Shown in pieces: positions 7,526 through 15,170 of a DNA stretch of 64,000 nt. The DNA comes from Anaerolineae bacterium (GTDB lineage: Bacteria > Chloroflexota > Anaerolineae > Anaerolineales > UBA4823). Numbering within the stretch: the stretch's first letter is position 1; each line of letters begins with the position of its first letter. The stretch spans positions 80,990 through 144,989 of the forward strand of contig QOQU01000009.1 in assembly GCA_003327455.1 (NCBI GenBank), in the 5' to 3' direction. The notes below the pieces were generated by a model that was not told where the DNA came from, did no database searches, and worked only from the letters and a program-made list of their open reading frames with translations. The position numbers and the translations under genes were made by a program.

Positions 7526-9010
7526 ATGGACGTTAGCGATTTGCAGTCTCCAACGGCTTTTCTCAAGCGGATGTTGGGCGATTTGCCCATTTCCACGGTA
7601 CTGAGTGATTATGAACAATGGTGGGTTGCGGAGGGGATGGAGATCTCCAATCAGGTTGACCGAGGCGGCACGCCATGGTTACGCATGTTCGATGCGTTAG
7701 GCAAGCGCGTGGACGAAATCCTCTACCCTGCTGCCTATTGGCGGGCTTTGCGCCAGGGATATAAAGCCGGGCTGGTATGGCGCGCCTTTGAAGGTGGTTC
7801 GTTAGCAGACTGTTATTTACTGGGATACATCACGGCATTTTTTGACGCGGGGATGTACTGTCCCTATACCGTTTCACTCTCCACCGCTGTTCCCCTGTAT
7901 AAATACGGCGATCCGCAAGTAAAAGAATGTTTTCTACCTCCACTATTACGCAAAGATGATCAGGTTTGGCAGGGGGCAACCTGGATGACCGAAGCAGGTG
8001 GTGGCTCCGATCTGGGAACGTATGTCGAAACACGCGCCCGGCAAACATCGCAAGGATGGCGGCTGACGGGTGAAAAGTATTTTGCCAGCAATGCAGGTGC
8101 TGAACTGGCGCTTGTTGCGGCGCGACGAACCGACGCGCCGCCTACTGTAAAAGGGCTTTCTCTCTTCCTTGTGCCGCGCTACCGGGCGGATGGTAGCTTG
8201 AATTATACAATTCGACGCTTGAAAGATAAAATCGGCACGCGCAGTGTCCCTACTGGAGAGGTGGAATTTCAGGATAGCGAAGCTTACCTGTTGGGGCAGG
8301 CTGAGCAGGGTATTTATCTGATTCTCGAAACACTGAATCTCTCGCGGGTTGCCAACAGTATTGGCAGCGTTGCCCTGATGCAGCGTGTCCTGGCAACCGC
8401 CGCCGATTTTGCCACCCGAAGGGTGGCTTTTGGCAAACCAATTGGCGAACAGCCACTTTTACGGCGCCAATTTGAAGAGTGGCTCAGTCTTCACAAGCAA
8501 TCTTTCTGCCTGGCCTGGGAGGCCGTTCAATTGCTTGAAAATGTATGGAAAGAATCCCCTCCTTATCCTTCCCGTTACCACCTGTTTCGGTTGGTAGCTC
8601 ATCTGGCAAAATATTTCACGGCTGAACTGGCGGTGCAAACTGCTAAGTGGGCAATGGAAGTGTATGGCGGCATAGGGGTTCTGGTCGAATATGGCGTAGA
8701 GCGCTGGTTGCGGGAAGCGCTGATTCTGCCCATCTGGGAGGGCACGCCCCATCGCCAGATTTTGGATGGACTTGAAGCCATGGAACGGAAACGCGCTCAC
8801 GAACGCCTTTTCGATGCCCTTGCCCCCTTTGCCGAGCCACAGGCTTATGAAGAGATGATCTCTCAAGTGGATGCCTTGCTCTCTCTGCCGCAAGAGGAAA
8901 AAGAGGCCCAAAGCGAGCGTGTCTTTCATCGCCTGGCAGTTTTTGCGGCTGAAAGTCTGTGCCGGAAGCATACCTTCCTGCAACAGGCACAGGAATACCG
9001 GATAGGTTGA
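7526..9010 (+). CDS. Acyl-CoA dehydrogenase family protein (AidB-like)
   Basis: Product of 494 residues, longer than standard acyl-CoA dehydrogenases (~380) and closer to the AidB-type branch. Flavin-binding and active-site regions are visible: GATWMTEAGGGSDLG, the GEKYFASNAGAELALVAAR stretch, RLKDKIGTRSVPTGEVEF, RVANSIGSVALMQR and the C-terminal VYGGIGVLVEYGVERWLREALILPIWEGT. It would use FAD to oxidise an acyl-CoA or a related substrate; AidB homologues also respond to DNA alkylation, but that role is not evident here. GGGAGTGGTG serves as ribosome-binding site. An extended -10 (TGTTATCAT, 7490-7498) lies upstream, divergent from the rnj leader promoter. No fatty-acid genes flank it. Confidence 0.8.
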   Translation: MDVSDLQSPTAFLKRMLGDLPISTVLSDYEQWWVAEGMEISNQVDRGGTPWLRMFDALGKRVDEILYPAAYWRALRQGYKAGLVWRAFEGGSLADCYLLGYITAFFDAGMYCPYTVSLSTAVPLYKYGDPQVKECFLPPLLRKDDQVWQGATWMTEAGGGSDLGTYVETRARQTSQGWRLTGEKYFASNAGAELALVAARRTDAPPTVKGLSLFLVPRYRADGSLNYTIRRLKDKIGTRSVPTGEVEFQDSEAYLLGQAEQGIYLILETLNLSRVANSIGSVALMQRVLATAADFATRRVAFGKPIGEQPLLRRQFEEWLSLHKQSFCLAWEAVQLLENVWKESPPYPSRYHLFRLVAHLAKYFTAELAVQTAKWAMEVYGGIGVLVEYGVERWLREALILPIWEGTPHRQILDGLEAMERKRAHERLFDALAPFAEPQAYEEMISQVDALLSLPQEEKEAQSERVFHRLAVFAAESLCRKHTFLQQAQEYRIG

Positions 9011-9079
9011 CCTCCTGGAACTTTGGAGTGCAAGGAACGTTTATGGCTGCCCAAGTCTTTGGAGAACTGCGTCGAAATG

Positions 9080-9418
9080 CTAGCCGGGCCGATTAACGCG
9101 CAATAGTTGACCGACCATTTGCGGTTGAGCCTGAAGTGCCGTATGAATCCGTTGTGCCAGAGCCCGAAAGTCGGGATCGAACGTGCAGACAATAATGCCT
9201 GCATGATCGTTATTTATCTGATGCAAGCGAATAAAATGTTTGCGATTCAGGGTGACCAGGATTCGCTCTTGAGCTCTGGCAAATGCCAGTACCTCTTCAT
9301 CAGGAATTGCCTGGCTTGCTTGACCGCTTACATAACTGGTTAGCACATCATGCCCAAGTCTTCGTAATTCCTCAACGGCTGGCAAGGGAAAATTTTCGTT
9401 GGCGTATAACCGTGCCAT
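9080..9418 (-). CDS. DUF5615 family PIN-like protein (putative toxin)
   Basis: Product of 112 residues. The N-terminal ANENFPLPAVEELRRLGHDVLT and the central ILVTLNRKHFIRLH are typical of DUF5615, a PIN-like nuclease fold with conserved acidic residues (here the Glu-Asn of the start and the Asp-Glu of PDEEVLAFA). It follows a DUF433 gene by 3 nt, the usual order for these small antitoxin-toxin-like pairs. In the family the member next to DUF433 is thought to be an RNase-type toxin; activity has not been shown for this protein. It may help keep the region or limit phage, which is inference. Confidence 0.78.
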   Translation of the reverse strand: MARLYANENFPLPAVEELRRLGHDVLTSYVSGQASQAIPDEEVLAFARAQERILVTLNRKHFIRLHQINNDHAGIIVCTFDPDFRALAQRIHTALQAQPQMVGQLLRVNRPG

Positions 9419-9421
9419 TGA

Positions 9422-9751
9422 TTATGCGGTCTCGTTCTCGAGGATTTGTTGCTCAATCTCTTCTCGATGTAGGCGGTAATAAGCCCAGGCATTTACCAGG
9501 TCTTCTGACCGGAGACTTGGATAACTACGTAGAAGGTCTGCTTCACTTGCTCCCAATCGTCTGGCTTGTACCAACACCCAAACCGGAATCCGTGTGCGCA
9601 CAATGCATGGCTCGCCACCGCAAACGTTTTGTGTGCTCTCGATTCCGGGGAATGCATCTCCCAGATCACGCACGATCCATTGCAACACTTGCGCTTTCTC
9701 GGCACGGGTTATCTTTCCTAGAAGCTGTTCAATTTCTTCAAGCACCTTCAT
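9422..9751 (-). CDS. DUF433 domain protein (putative antitoxin)
   Basis: Product of 109 residues from the ATG at 9751, chosen because GGAG lies 9 nt upstream; an upstream ATG at 9766 lacks a ribosome-binding site. The DUF433 core is clear: NVCGGEPCIVRTRIPVWVLV, then GASEADLLRSYPSLRSEDLVNAWAYY, which forms a helix-turn-helix-like DNA-binding unit. The first 40 residues are a helical extension. It is followed after 3 nt by the DUF5615 gene, so the pair is likely one operon with this as antitoxin/repressor. A promoter at 9903-9931 and a bulged inverted repeat at about 9846-9868 may form the autoregulated control region. Confidence 0.8.
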   Translation of the reverse strand: MKVLEEIEQLLGKITRAEKAQVLQWIVRDLGDAFPGIESTQNVCGGEPCIVRTRIPVWVLVQARRLGASEADLLRSYPSLRSEDLVNAWAYYRLHREEIEQQILENETA

Positions 9752-9902
9752 AAATTGTTTCTCCATATCAGTGTTGCATCTGATCGATTTGAAGTCAGCT
9801 TAAAATCTAATCTCTTGCTGTTGTTACAACTGGCCTCTTCACACACTCTCAATGAAAAATTGAAAGAGATGCCATGAGGATACCCTGAATTTCGTCAAAA
9901 CT

Positions 9903-9931
9903 AGAATAACCAAATGTGATGCAAAAGTCAA
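9903..9931 (-). promoter_or_regulatory. Promoter of the DUF433/DUF5615 pair
   Basis: On the minus strand TTGACT, a 17-nt spacer and TATTCT face the DUF433 gene, about 130 nt upstream of its start. A bulged inverted repeat (CTCT-CAAT/ATTGAGAG type, about 9846-9868) lies between and could be an operator. Confidence 0.5.
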
Positions 9932-9985
9932 GCCTATATGGAGGTTGAGGTAGACCAAATCCACATTCAAAATCTTGTCTGAATT

Positions 9986-11341
9986 TTAGCGTACCGCTGA
10001 AACGGTCGGTTTCTGAAAAAGTTGTTCCCGAATTTGGGCAACCTGACGGCGCAGTTGCTCATTCCGCTCCAGTAAATCTTCGATTTTTTCACAACCATAC
10101 AGAATGGTCGTGTGATCTCGTCCACCTAAGAGTTCGCCAATTTGTGGCAGAGAACATTGTGCTTCCTTGTGCAGGAGATACATGGCAATCTGGCGAGGTA
10201 GGGCAACTTCTCGACTTCTCTCGGCGCTCAATAACCTCTGTTGGGGGATATTGTAAAGCTGACAAACGGCTTCGATGACTTCTTCTGGCTTAATCTCTGA
10301 GCGATGGGGAATAAAATCACTTAAGATCGTCTCAACCAGTTGGGGGGTAATGGGATCACCACTGAGCTGGGCATAGGCTACCACTCGGTTTAGGGCACCC
10401 TCCAGCTCGCGAATATTGGACTGTACCCGCTTGGCGATCCGTTCCAGTAATTCAGCGGCGATGGTGTACCCGTTTCTTTCTGCCTTGTGGCGCAGGATGG
10501 CAATGCGGGTTTCAAGGTCAGGAGGTTGAATGTCTACTGTCAAGCCCCATTCTACCCGAGAACGTAAGCGTTCCTCGAGAGTCACCAGGGCTTTCGGCGG
10601 TCGATCGGAAGAGATCACGATTTGCTTGTTTTGCCCATGCAGGGTGTTGAAAGTGTGAAAGAACTCTTCTTGTGTGGACTCTTTGCCGGCAATGAATTGA
10701 ATATCGTCGAGCAACAAGAGGTCAATACGGCGATATTTATCTCGGAAGGATTGCGTGTTTTGCGATCGAATGGCGTTGATTAAGTCGTTGGTAAACTCTT
10801 CAGCCGAAACGTACAGAACCTGTAGGCCTCGCTCGTGGCAGACATTGCCAATTGCATGAAGTAAATGGGTTTTACCTAACCCCACCCCACCGTAGATGAA
10901 GAGCGGGTTATAAGCGATGGCCGGTTTATCGGCTACAGCAAGAGAGGCGGCATGGGCGAGACGATTATTGGCTCCGACAACGTAATTATCGAAGGTATAA
11001 CGGGGGTTTAAACTTCCGTTTCTGGGCGTGACCGTTGTCGATTGCAAAGGGTATTCGGCTTCCTCGTCTTTGATGGGATCGTCGATGGGGGATGGATCTT
11101 TCCAAACCGTAAAGCGCACCTGTACCGAACGCCCCATCAGGCCAGTCAAAAGACGGCTGATAGCGCTGGTCAGGCGGCTTTGTAGCCAGTCACAGGCGTA
11201 AGCATTGGGAGCTCCGATGATAAAACAACCGTCTTCGTAGGCGACAAATTCTGCGTCACGTACCCAGGTGTCAAATGCTGCCCGAGGCATCTCAATTTGC
11301 AGTTGTCCCATCGCGGCTTGCCAGGCTTGCTCTGCTTTCAT
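9986..11341 (-). CDS. dnaA: Chromosomal replication initiator protein DnaA
   Basis: Product of 451 residues. Domain I (first ~85) is followed by a short linker, the AAA+ domain from PRYTFDNYVVG, and DNA-binding domain IV. Walker A is GGVGLGKTH (Lys157), Walker B LLLLDDIQF (Asp212/213), sensor ISSDRPPK; domain IV has REVALPRQIAMYLL and the signature GGRDHTTILYGCEKI. The ATG at 11341 has GAGGAG upstream and matches the family start better than the in-frame extension to 11380. It starts chromosome replication by ATP-dependent melting of oriC. dnaN and recF are not next to it; the neighbours are dnaK, divergent, and a toxin-antitoxin-like pair. No consensus DnaA boxes were found in the flanks. 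Confidence 0.97.
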   Translation of the reverse strand: MKAEQAWQAAMGQLQIEMPRAAFDTWVRDAEFVAYEDGCFIIGAPNAYACDWLQSRLTSAISRLLTGLMGRSVQVRFTVWKDPSPIDDPIKDEEAEYPLQSTTVTPRNGSLNPRYTFDNYVVGANNRLAHAASLAVADKPAIAYNPLFIYGGVGLGKTHLLHAIGNVCHERGLQVLYVSAEEFTNDLINAIRSQNTQSFRDKYRRIDLLLLDDIQFIAGKESTQEEFFHTFNTLHGQNKQIVISSDRPPKALVTLEERLRSRVEWGLTVDIQPPDLETRIAILRHKAERNGYTIAAELLERIAKRVQSNIRELEGALNRVVAYAQLSGDPITPQLVETILSDFIPHRSEIKPEEVIEAVCQLYNIPQQRLLSAERSREVALPRQIAMYLLHKEAQCSLPQIGELLGGRDHTTILYGCEKIEDLLERNEQLRRQVAQIREQLFQKPTVSAVR

Positions 11342-11499
11342 GCCCTGTCTCCTCGTTTTCGGGATTAGGCGACACTTCACCCTTCCCCAGCTCTCCCATA
11401 CGGCTGGAATTCGGCATGTGGTGGTATGCAGTTTCGGATACTGGCTATAGGTTTACGACGCTCAACACATTCTACAAGGGCGATTGATGTGTCGTAACC

Positions 11500-11528
11500 A
11501 TTTTACGAAAGAAACCAGATCTGTGCAA
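11500..11528 (-). promoter_or_regulatory. Possible dnaA promoter
   Basis: On the minus strand TTGCAC, a 17-nt spacer and TAAAAT lie about 150 nt upstream of the dnaA start. The -35 matches only in its first three bases, so this is tentative. Confidence 0.35.
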
Positions 11529-11577
11529 GACGATTAACCTACGTTTGGCTAAAAAAATTGAAAATTTTAAGGTCGGT

Positions 11578-11609
11578 AACTCGTTGGATTTCCCGGCGAG
11601 TTGTTTTTT
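11578..11609 (+). terminator. Intrinsic terminator upstream of dnaK
   Basis: AACTCGTTGG pairs with CCGGCGAGTT (10 bp including two G-U pairs, 5-nt loop) and is followed by GTTTTTT. It points toward dnaK but lies about 275 nt before its start, so it ends an unseen short transcript or is part of a dnaK leader. Confidence 0.6.
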
Positions 11610-11663
11610 CATTTGCAACGAATTGCAAAATGATTTAGCCAAATTGTAGGAAGTCTCCTTTGA

Positions 11664-11684
11664 TACCCACCATATATGGGGGTA
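11664..11684. repeat. Inverted repeat centred on CCATATATGG
   Basis: A near-perfect palindrome (TACCC, one bulged A, CCATATATGG, GGGTA) lies 200 nt upstream of dnaK. It could be an operator or a hairpin. A second inverted repeat (TTTGCAA-4-TTGCAAA) is at 11612-11629. Confidence 0.4.
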
Positions 11685-11762
11685 GTTAGAGAATACAGGT
11701 CTAATCGAGGGCGATTTATAGACTTAAACCTTAAAAATGTTTAGCAAAGATTTTACGCGCAA

Positions 11763-11791
11763 TTGTGCACTTTCGCTCGAGAAGATATAAA
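11763..11791 (+). promoter_or_regulatory. Possible dnaK promoter
   Basis: TTGTGC, a 17-nt spacer and TATAAA precede dnaK, giving a predicted leader of about 85 nt. The -35 is weak. No heat-shock sigma or HrcA signature is seen. Confidence 0.35.
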
Positions 11792-11884
11792 CAACTTTCC
11801 TATGGAATGTTAACGATTTTCTTGCATAGATGGGGTAACCTTTAGCAGGATAGAACCCAAAAAACTAGAAGAGAGGAGAGAATT

Positions 11885-13777
11885 ATGTCGAAAATTATTG
11901 GTATCGACCTTGGAACAACCAACAGCGTGGTAGCTGTGATGGAAGGCGGCGACCCGACCGTAATCCCCACTGCGGAAGGTGGACGGCTTTTGCCTTCAGT
12001 CGTGGCCTTCAATAAAAATGGCGAGCGCCTGGTAGGTCAGACTGCCAAACGACAGGCGGTTATCAATCCGGAGAACACCATTTATTCCATCAAGCGCTTC
12101 ATGGGGCGTCGTTTCGATGAAGTGGAAACCGAGCGCAAGATGGTCTCCTATCAGGTCGTGCGAGGACCTGCGAATGACGCGCGCGTGAAGATCCCGGTTA
12201 CCGGTCGCGAGTATAGCCCGCAGGAGATCTCGGCGATGATCCTCGCCAAGCTGAAAGCCGATGCCGAAGCCTATCTGGGTGAACCCGTTACCAAAGCGGT
12301 GATCACTGTGCCGGCCTACTTCAACGATAGCCAGCGCCAGGCAACCAAAGATGCCGGACGGATTGCCGGTTTGGATGTGGTGCGCATTATCAATGAGCCA
12401 ACGGCAGCGGCTCTGGCGTACGGGCTTGACAAGAAAGAAAATGAAACTATCCTGGTCTTTGATCTGGGTGGTGGTACCTTCGATGTCAGCATTCTGGAGG
12501 TTGGCGACGGCGTCATTGAAGTCAAAGCGACCAATGGCGACACCCACCTGGGTGGGGATGACTGGGATGAGCGCATCGTGAACTGGGTGGCGGAGGAGTT
12601 CAAAAAAGAACATGGGATTGACCTGCGCACCGACCGCCAGGCATTGCAACGCCTGCGCGAAGCAGCCGAGAAAGCCAAAATCGAGCTTTCCAGCGTGATG
12701 GAGACGGAGATCAATCTGCCCTATATCACCGCCGATGCTTCCGGTCCAAAGCACTTACAAATGAAGCTTACCCGTGCCAAATTTGAACAACTTACCGAGG
12801 ACCTGGTTGCCCGACTGCGCGGGCCGTTTAATGCCGCCTTAAACGATGCCGGCTTGAAAGCTTCGGATATTGATGAGGTTGTCCTGGTTGGTGGTGCGAC
12901 CCGCATGCCGATGGTCCAAGACCTGGTCCGTTCGCTGACCAACAAAGAACCTCATAAAGGCGTCAACCCTGACGAGGTAGTTGCAGTCGGTGCGGCTATC
13001 CAGGGTGGTGTCCTGGCGGGTGAAGTCAAAGATGTGCTTCTGTTGGATGTTACGCCCTTATCGCTCGGCGTTGAGACACTTGGCGGTGTGATGACCACCC
13101 TCATCGAGCGCAATACGACCATCCCCGTGCGCCGCAGTGAGATCTTCTCGACCGCCGAGGATAACCAGACAGCCGTGGATATCCACATCTTACAGGGTGA
13201 ACGGCCAATGGCAGCCGACAACATGAGCTTGGGTCGTTTCCGCCTGGAAGGCATTCCTCCGGCACCACGGGGTATACCCCAAATCGAAGTTACCTTCGAT
13301 ATTGACGCCAACGGCATTCTCAATGTCACGGCCAGAGACAAGGCAACCGGCAAAGAGCAAAAAGTGACCATCACGGCTTCGACCAACCTGAACAAGGACG
13401 AGATCGAGCGCATGATTCGGGAAGCTCGTGAGCACGAAGCAGAAGACCGGCGGCGCCGCGAACTGGTTGAGGCGCGCAATATGGCTGATCAGATAGCCTA
13501 CCAGACTGAGAAGACGCTGCGCGAGTTGGGTGATAAAGTTCCGACTGCCGAGCGCGACTCGATCCAACGAAAGATTGCAGACCTGCGCCAGGCTGCCCAG
13601 GGTGATGATATCGAGAAGATTCGCCGTCTTACCGAAGAGTTGCAAAACGCTTTTCACGCGATTAGCCAGCAACTCTACGCTCAACAGGCACAAAGCACAT
13701 CTTCTGGCAGCGGCAATGGTCGTTCAGGTACCAGTGGCGAAGGTGAAGTCGTCGAAGGGGAGTTTCGCGAAGCCTGA
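11885..13777 (+). CDS. dnaK: Molecular chaperone DnaK (Hsp70)
   Basis: Product of 630 residues, full length. The ATPase domain begins [21 protein letters not shown] and includes the [32 protein letters not shown] and [14 protein letters not shown] phosphate-binding loops. The substrate-binding domain begins around [18 protein letters not shown], and the helical lid is followed by a Ser/Gly-rich tail. It refolds and protects proteins in the cytoplasm with DnaJ and GrpE, neither of which is adjacent. GAGGAGA precedes the ATG. A 10-bp-stem terminator follows at 13793-13815. dnaA is divergent, an unusual neighbour. Confidence 0.98.
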   Translation: MSKIIGIDLGTTNSVVAVMEGGDPTVIPTAEGGRLLPSVVAFNKNGERLVGQTAKRQAVINPENTIYSIKRFMGRRFDEVETERKMVSYQVVRGPANDARVKIPVTGREYSPQEISAMILAKLKADAEAYLGEPVTKAVITVPAYFNDSQRQATKDAGRIAGLDVVRIINEPTAAALAYGLDKKENETILVFDLGGGTFDVSILEVGDGVIEVKATNGDTHLGGDDWDERIVNWVAEEFKKEHGIDLRTDRQALQRLREAAEKAKIELSSVMETEINLPYITADASGPKHLQMKLTRAKFEQLTEDLVARLRGPFNAALNDAGLKASDIDEVVLVGGATRMPMVQDLVRSLTNKEPHKGVNPDEVVAVGAAIQGGVLAGEVKDVLLLDVTPLSLGVETLGGVMTTLIERNTTIPVRRSEIFSTAEDNQTAVDIHILQGERPMAADNMSLGRFRLEGIPPAPRGIPQIEVTFDIDANGILNVTARDKATGKEQKVTITASTNLNKDEIERMIREAREHEAEDRRRRELVEARNMADQIAYQTEKTLRELGDKVPTAERDSIQRKIADLRQAAQGDDIEKIRRLTEELQNAFHAISQQLYAQQAQSTSSGSGNGRSGTSGEGEVVEGEFREA

Positions 13778-13792
13778 GATTGGTAAGAAAAA

Positions 13793-13815
13793 CGTGGGAG
13801 CGTCACGCTCCCACG
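13793..13815. terminator. Bidirectional terminator between dnaK and the S1-domain gene
   Basis: A perfect 10-bp stem CGTGGGAGCG/CGCTCCCACG with a 3-nt loop lies between two converging genes; a T-rich stretch follows on the plus strand and an A-rich stretch precedes it, so it can serve both. Confidence 0.75.
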
Positions 13816-13849
13816 CCATTTCTTTTGCCGGTTTCGACGGGCAATGAAT

Positions 13850-14635
13850 TCACTTGCGTCGGTTTTGCAAGGTGCGGTCAAACAATTGCTCGAATTGTTG
13901 ATCGGGTGCTTTTTTCTTTCTCTTGCGCACTCCAACCAGCGACCCCAGCTTGACATTCGAGCGTTCCATTGCCTCTCGCAGAGCAATTTCCATTGCGGTT
14001 GGTTCGCTTTCACTGACGGGGGGTGGATTGAGCGGCTCTTTTTCCGTTTCTTTCTCCGCAGCCACGGCTTTGCTCTGCGATGGCGTAGTGGGTTGCGGCG
14101 GGGCTTCCAATGCTTTCATCGAAAGCTTAATTTGCTTCTTGCGTCGGTTGACCTCCAGCACCTGAGCCTCGATTTCATCACCTTCCTTCACCAGGTCGGA
14201 GGGCGACTTGATATAACCATGCGTCATCTCGCTGATATGCACCAGACCAGGCCTTTCAGCGCCAATATCCACAAAAATTCCAAACTTCTCGATGCGGGTA
14301 ACTTTTCCTTTTACAACCATCCCTTTATTGATTTCACGCCACTCTAAATCGAGGGGTTTAATCATGGTTAATTCCAGGCGTTGCTTTTTTGCATCTACTC
14401 TGCGAACCCAAACTTCGACTGGTTGTCCGACCTGTACGACATCCTCGACCCGTTTGGTTTCACCTGCCTGTAATTGGGAAATATGCACAACGCCGGGTAT
14501 GGCTAAGCCCACATCAACAATGGCACCGGCGATGTTGATCTTTTTGACCACACCGTTGAACTTCATCTTGCGTTTGATCCCTTCCAGGGGGATCGGCTGT
14601 TCTGTTGTTGGGGCTGCTATCTCGTTTGCTTCCAT
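13850..14635 (-). CDS. S1 RNA-binding domain protein (two S1 domains)
   Basis: Product of 261 residues from the ATG at 14635 (GGAGAG upstream); an extension to 14782 would run through the promoter. Two S1/OB-fold domains are visible: about residues 22-92 (FNGVVKKINIAGAIVDVG, PGVVHISQL) and 102-175 (VVKGKVTRIEKFGIFVDIG, RPGLVHISEM). The last ~85 residues are charged and low-complexity, ending in a Lys/Arg-rich stretch. Such proteins bind mRNA or ribosomes, as with ribosomal protein S1 fragments and YugI-like general stress proteins. It has its own consensus-strength promoter with an embedded inverted repeat. Exact role unknown. Confidence 0.85.
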   Translation of the reverse strand: MEANEIAAPTTEQPIPLEGIKRKMKFNGVVKKINIAGAIVDVGLAIPGVVHISQLQAGETKRVEDVVQVGQPVEVWVRRVDAKKQRLELTMIKPLDLEWREINKGMVVKGKVTRIEKFGIFVDIGAERPGLVHISEMTHGYIKSPSDLVKEGDEIEAQVLEVNRRKKQIKLSMKALEAPPQPTTPSQSKAVAAEKETEKEPLNPPPVSESEPTAMEIALREAMERSNVKLGSLVGVRKRKKKAPDQQFEQLFDRTLQNRRK

Positions 14636-14725
14636 AGCGCCACTCTCCACAATCTCTAAGAATAAGATAACCACCTTAAAGGCGGAAAATTGCAGTCCAG
14701 GTAACGGTAATGACCGCGAATTGAG

Positions 14726-14754
14726 ATTATACCCCTTTGAAGGGGAAATGTCAA
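14726..14754 (-). promoter_or_regulatory. Consensus promoter of the S1-domain gene with palindromic spacer
   Basis: On the minus strand TTGACA, exactly 17 nt and TATAAT: a perfect sigma-70-type consensus. The spacer holds the inverted repeat CCCCTT-TG-AAGGGG (14732-14745), a likely operator. Confidence 0.75.
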
Positions 14755-14799
14755 AGTGTATTCCCGATTCAAACATTAACAAATTTTTACTTCCGCCTC

Positions 14800-14828
14800 T
14801 TGGCAGGAAAGTATGATAGGACTATAAT
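14800..14828 (+). promoter_or_regulatory. Promoter of the fmdB-glnA operon
   Basis: TTGGCA, a 17-nt spacer and TATAAT; predicted start near 14835, 30 nt before the fmdB ATG. It is divergent from the S1-gene promoter 46 nt to the left. Confidence 0.7.
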
Positions 14829-14864
14829 CATCTGATATTTAGCGCGTTGAGAGAGAGGTGAAAG

Positions 14865-15170
14865 ATGCCGATCTATACGTATCATTGCGACAATTGTGGT
14901 ATCCGATTTGAACAACAGCAACATTTTAGCGATCCTCCTTTGGTTCGTTGTCCTGAATGCAACAAGAACGCCTTGAGAAAAGTTTATACGCCCGTCGGGA
15001 TCGTCTTCAAAGGATCAGGTTTTTACGCTACCGATCATCGCTCCCCGTCTGGGGCAAGCCGCAGCTCAGCAAGTTCGGAGCGGGAGTCTTCCACATCAAC
15101 GACGAAAACTGAGACGGCGAAGACTGAGACGGCTACTCAATCCACCCCATCGAAAGGAGAGTCAACATGA
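14865..15170 (+). CDS. FmdB-family zinc-ribbon protein
   Basis: Product of 101 residues. The first ~45 form the FmdB/CxxC zinc ribbon: MPIYTYHCDNCG with Cys8 and Cys11, then VRCPECN with a second CxxC pair; VGIVFKGSGFYATDHR completes the family signature. The rest is a Ser/Thr/Glu-rich tail with repeated KTET motifs. FmdB proteins were named as putative regulators of amidase genes and may bind nucleic acid or partners; real function is poorly known. Its TGA overlaps the glnA ATG, so it is coupled to glutamine synthetase, which hints at nitrogen metabolism. GAGAGGTGAAAG is the ribosome-binding site. Confidence 0.88.
   Translation: MPIYTYHCDNCGIRFEQQQHFSDPPLVRCPECNKNALRKVYTPVGIVFKGSGFYATDHRSPSGASRSSASSERESSTSTTKTETAKTETATQSTPSKGEST

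Larger units (their letters stand above)
11342..11884. other. dnaA-dnaK divergent intergenic region
   Basis: This 543-bp region holds no credible gene. I see an intrinsic terminator pointing right (11578-11609), two inverted repeats (11612-11629 and 11664-11684), a possible dnaA promoter (TTGCAC-17-TAAAAT, minus strand 11528-11500) and a possible dnaK promoter (TTGTGC-17-TATAAA, 11763-11791). No CIRCE or HAIR heat-shock operator and no 9-mer DnaA box was found, so an oriC assignment is not supported. Confidence 0.5.

Noticed and set aside
9841..9870. Terminator between DUF433 and dnaA
   Set aside because: The inverted repeat has a bulge and no T-tract; it is better seen as a possible operator.
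11612..11684. Heat-shock operator (CIRCE/HAIR) for dnaK
   Set aside because: The inverted repeats TTTGCAA-TTGCAAA and CCATATATGG do not match the CIRCE (TTAGCACTC-N9-GAGTGCTAA) or HAIR sequence.
11342..11884. Possible oriC beside dnaA
   Set aside because: No TTATCCACA-like DnaA boxes, no AT-rich unwinding cluster with repeats; only terminators and inverted repeats were seen.
14636..14782. Longer N-terminus for the S1-domain protein
   Set aside because: The extension runs through the TTGACA-17-TATAAT promoter and has no S1 similarity.
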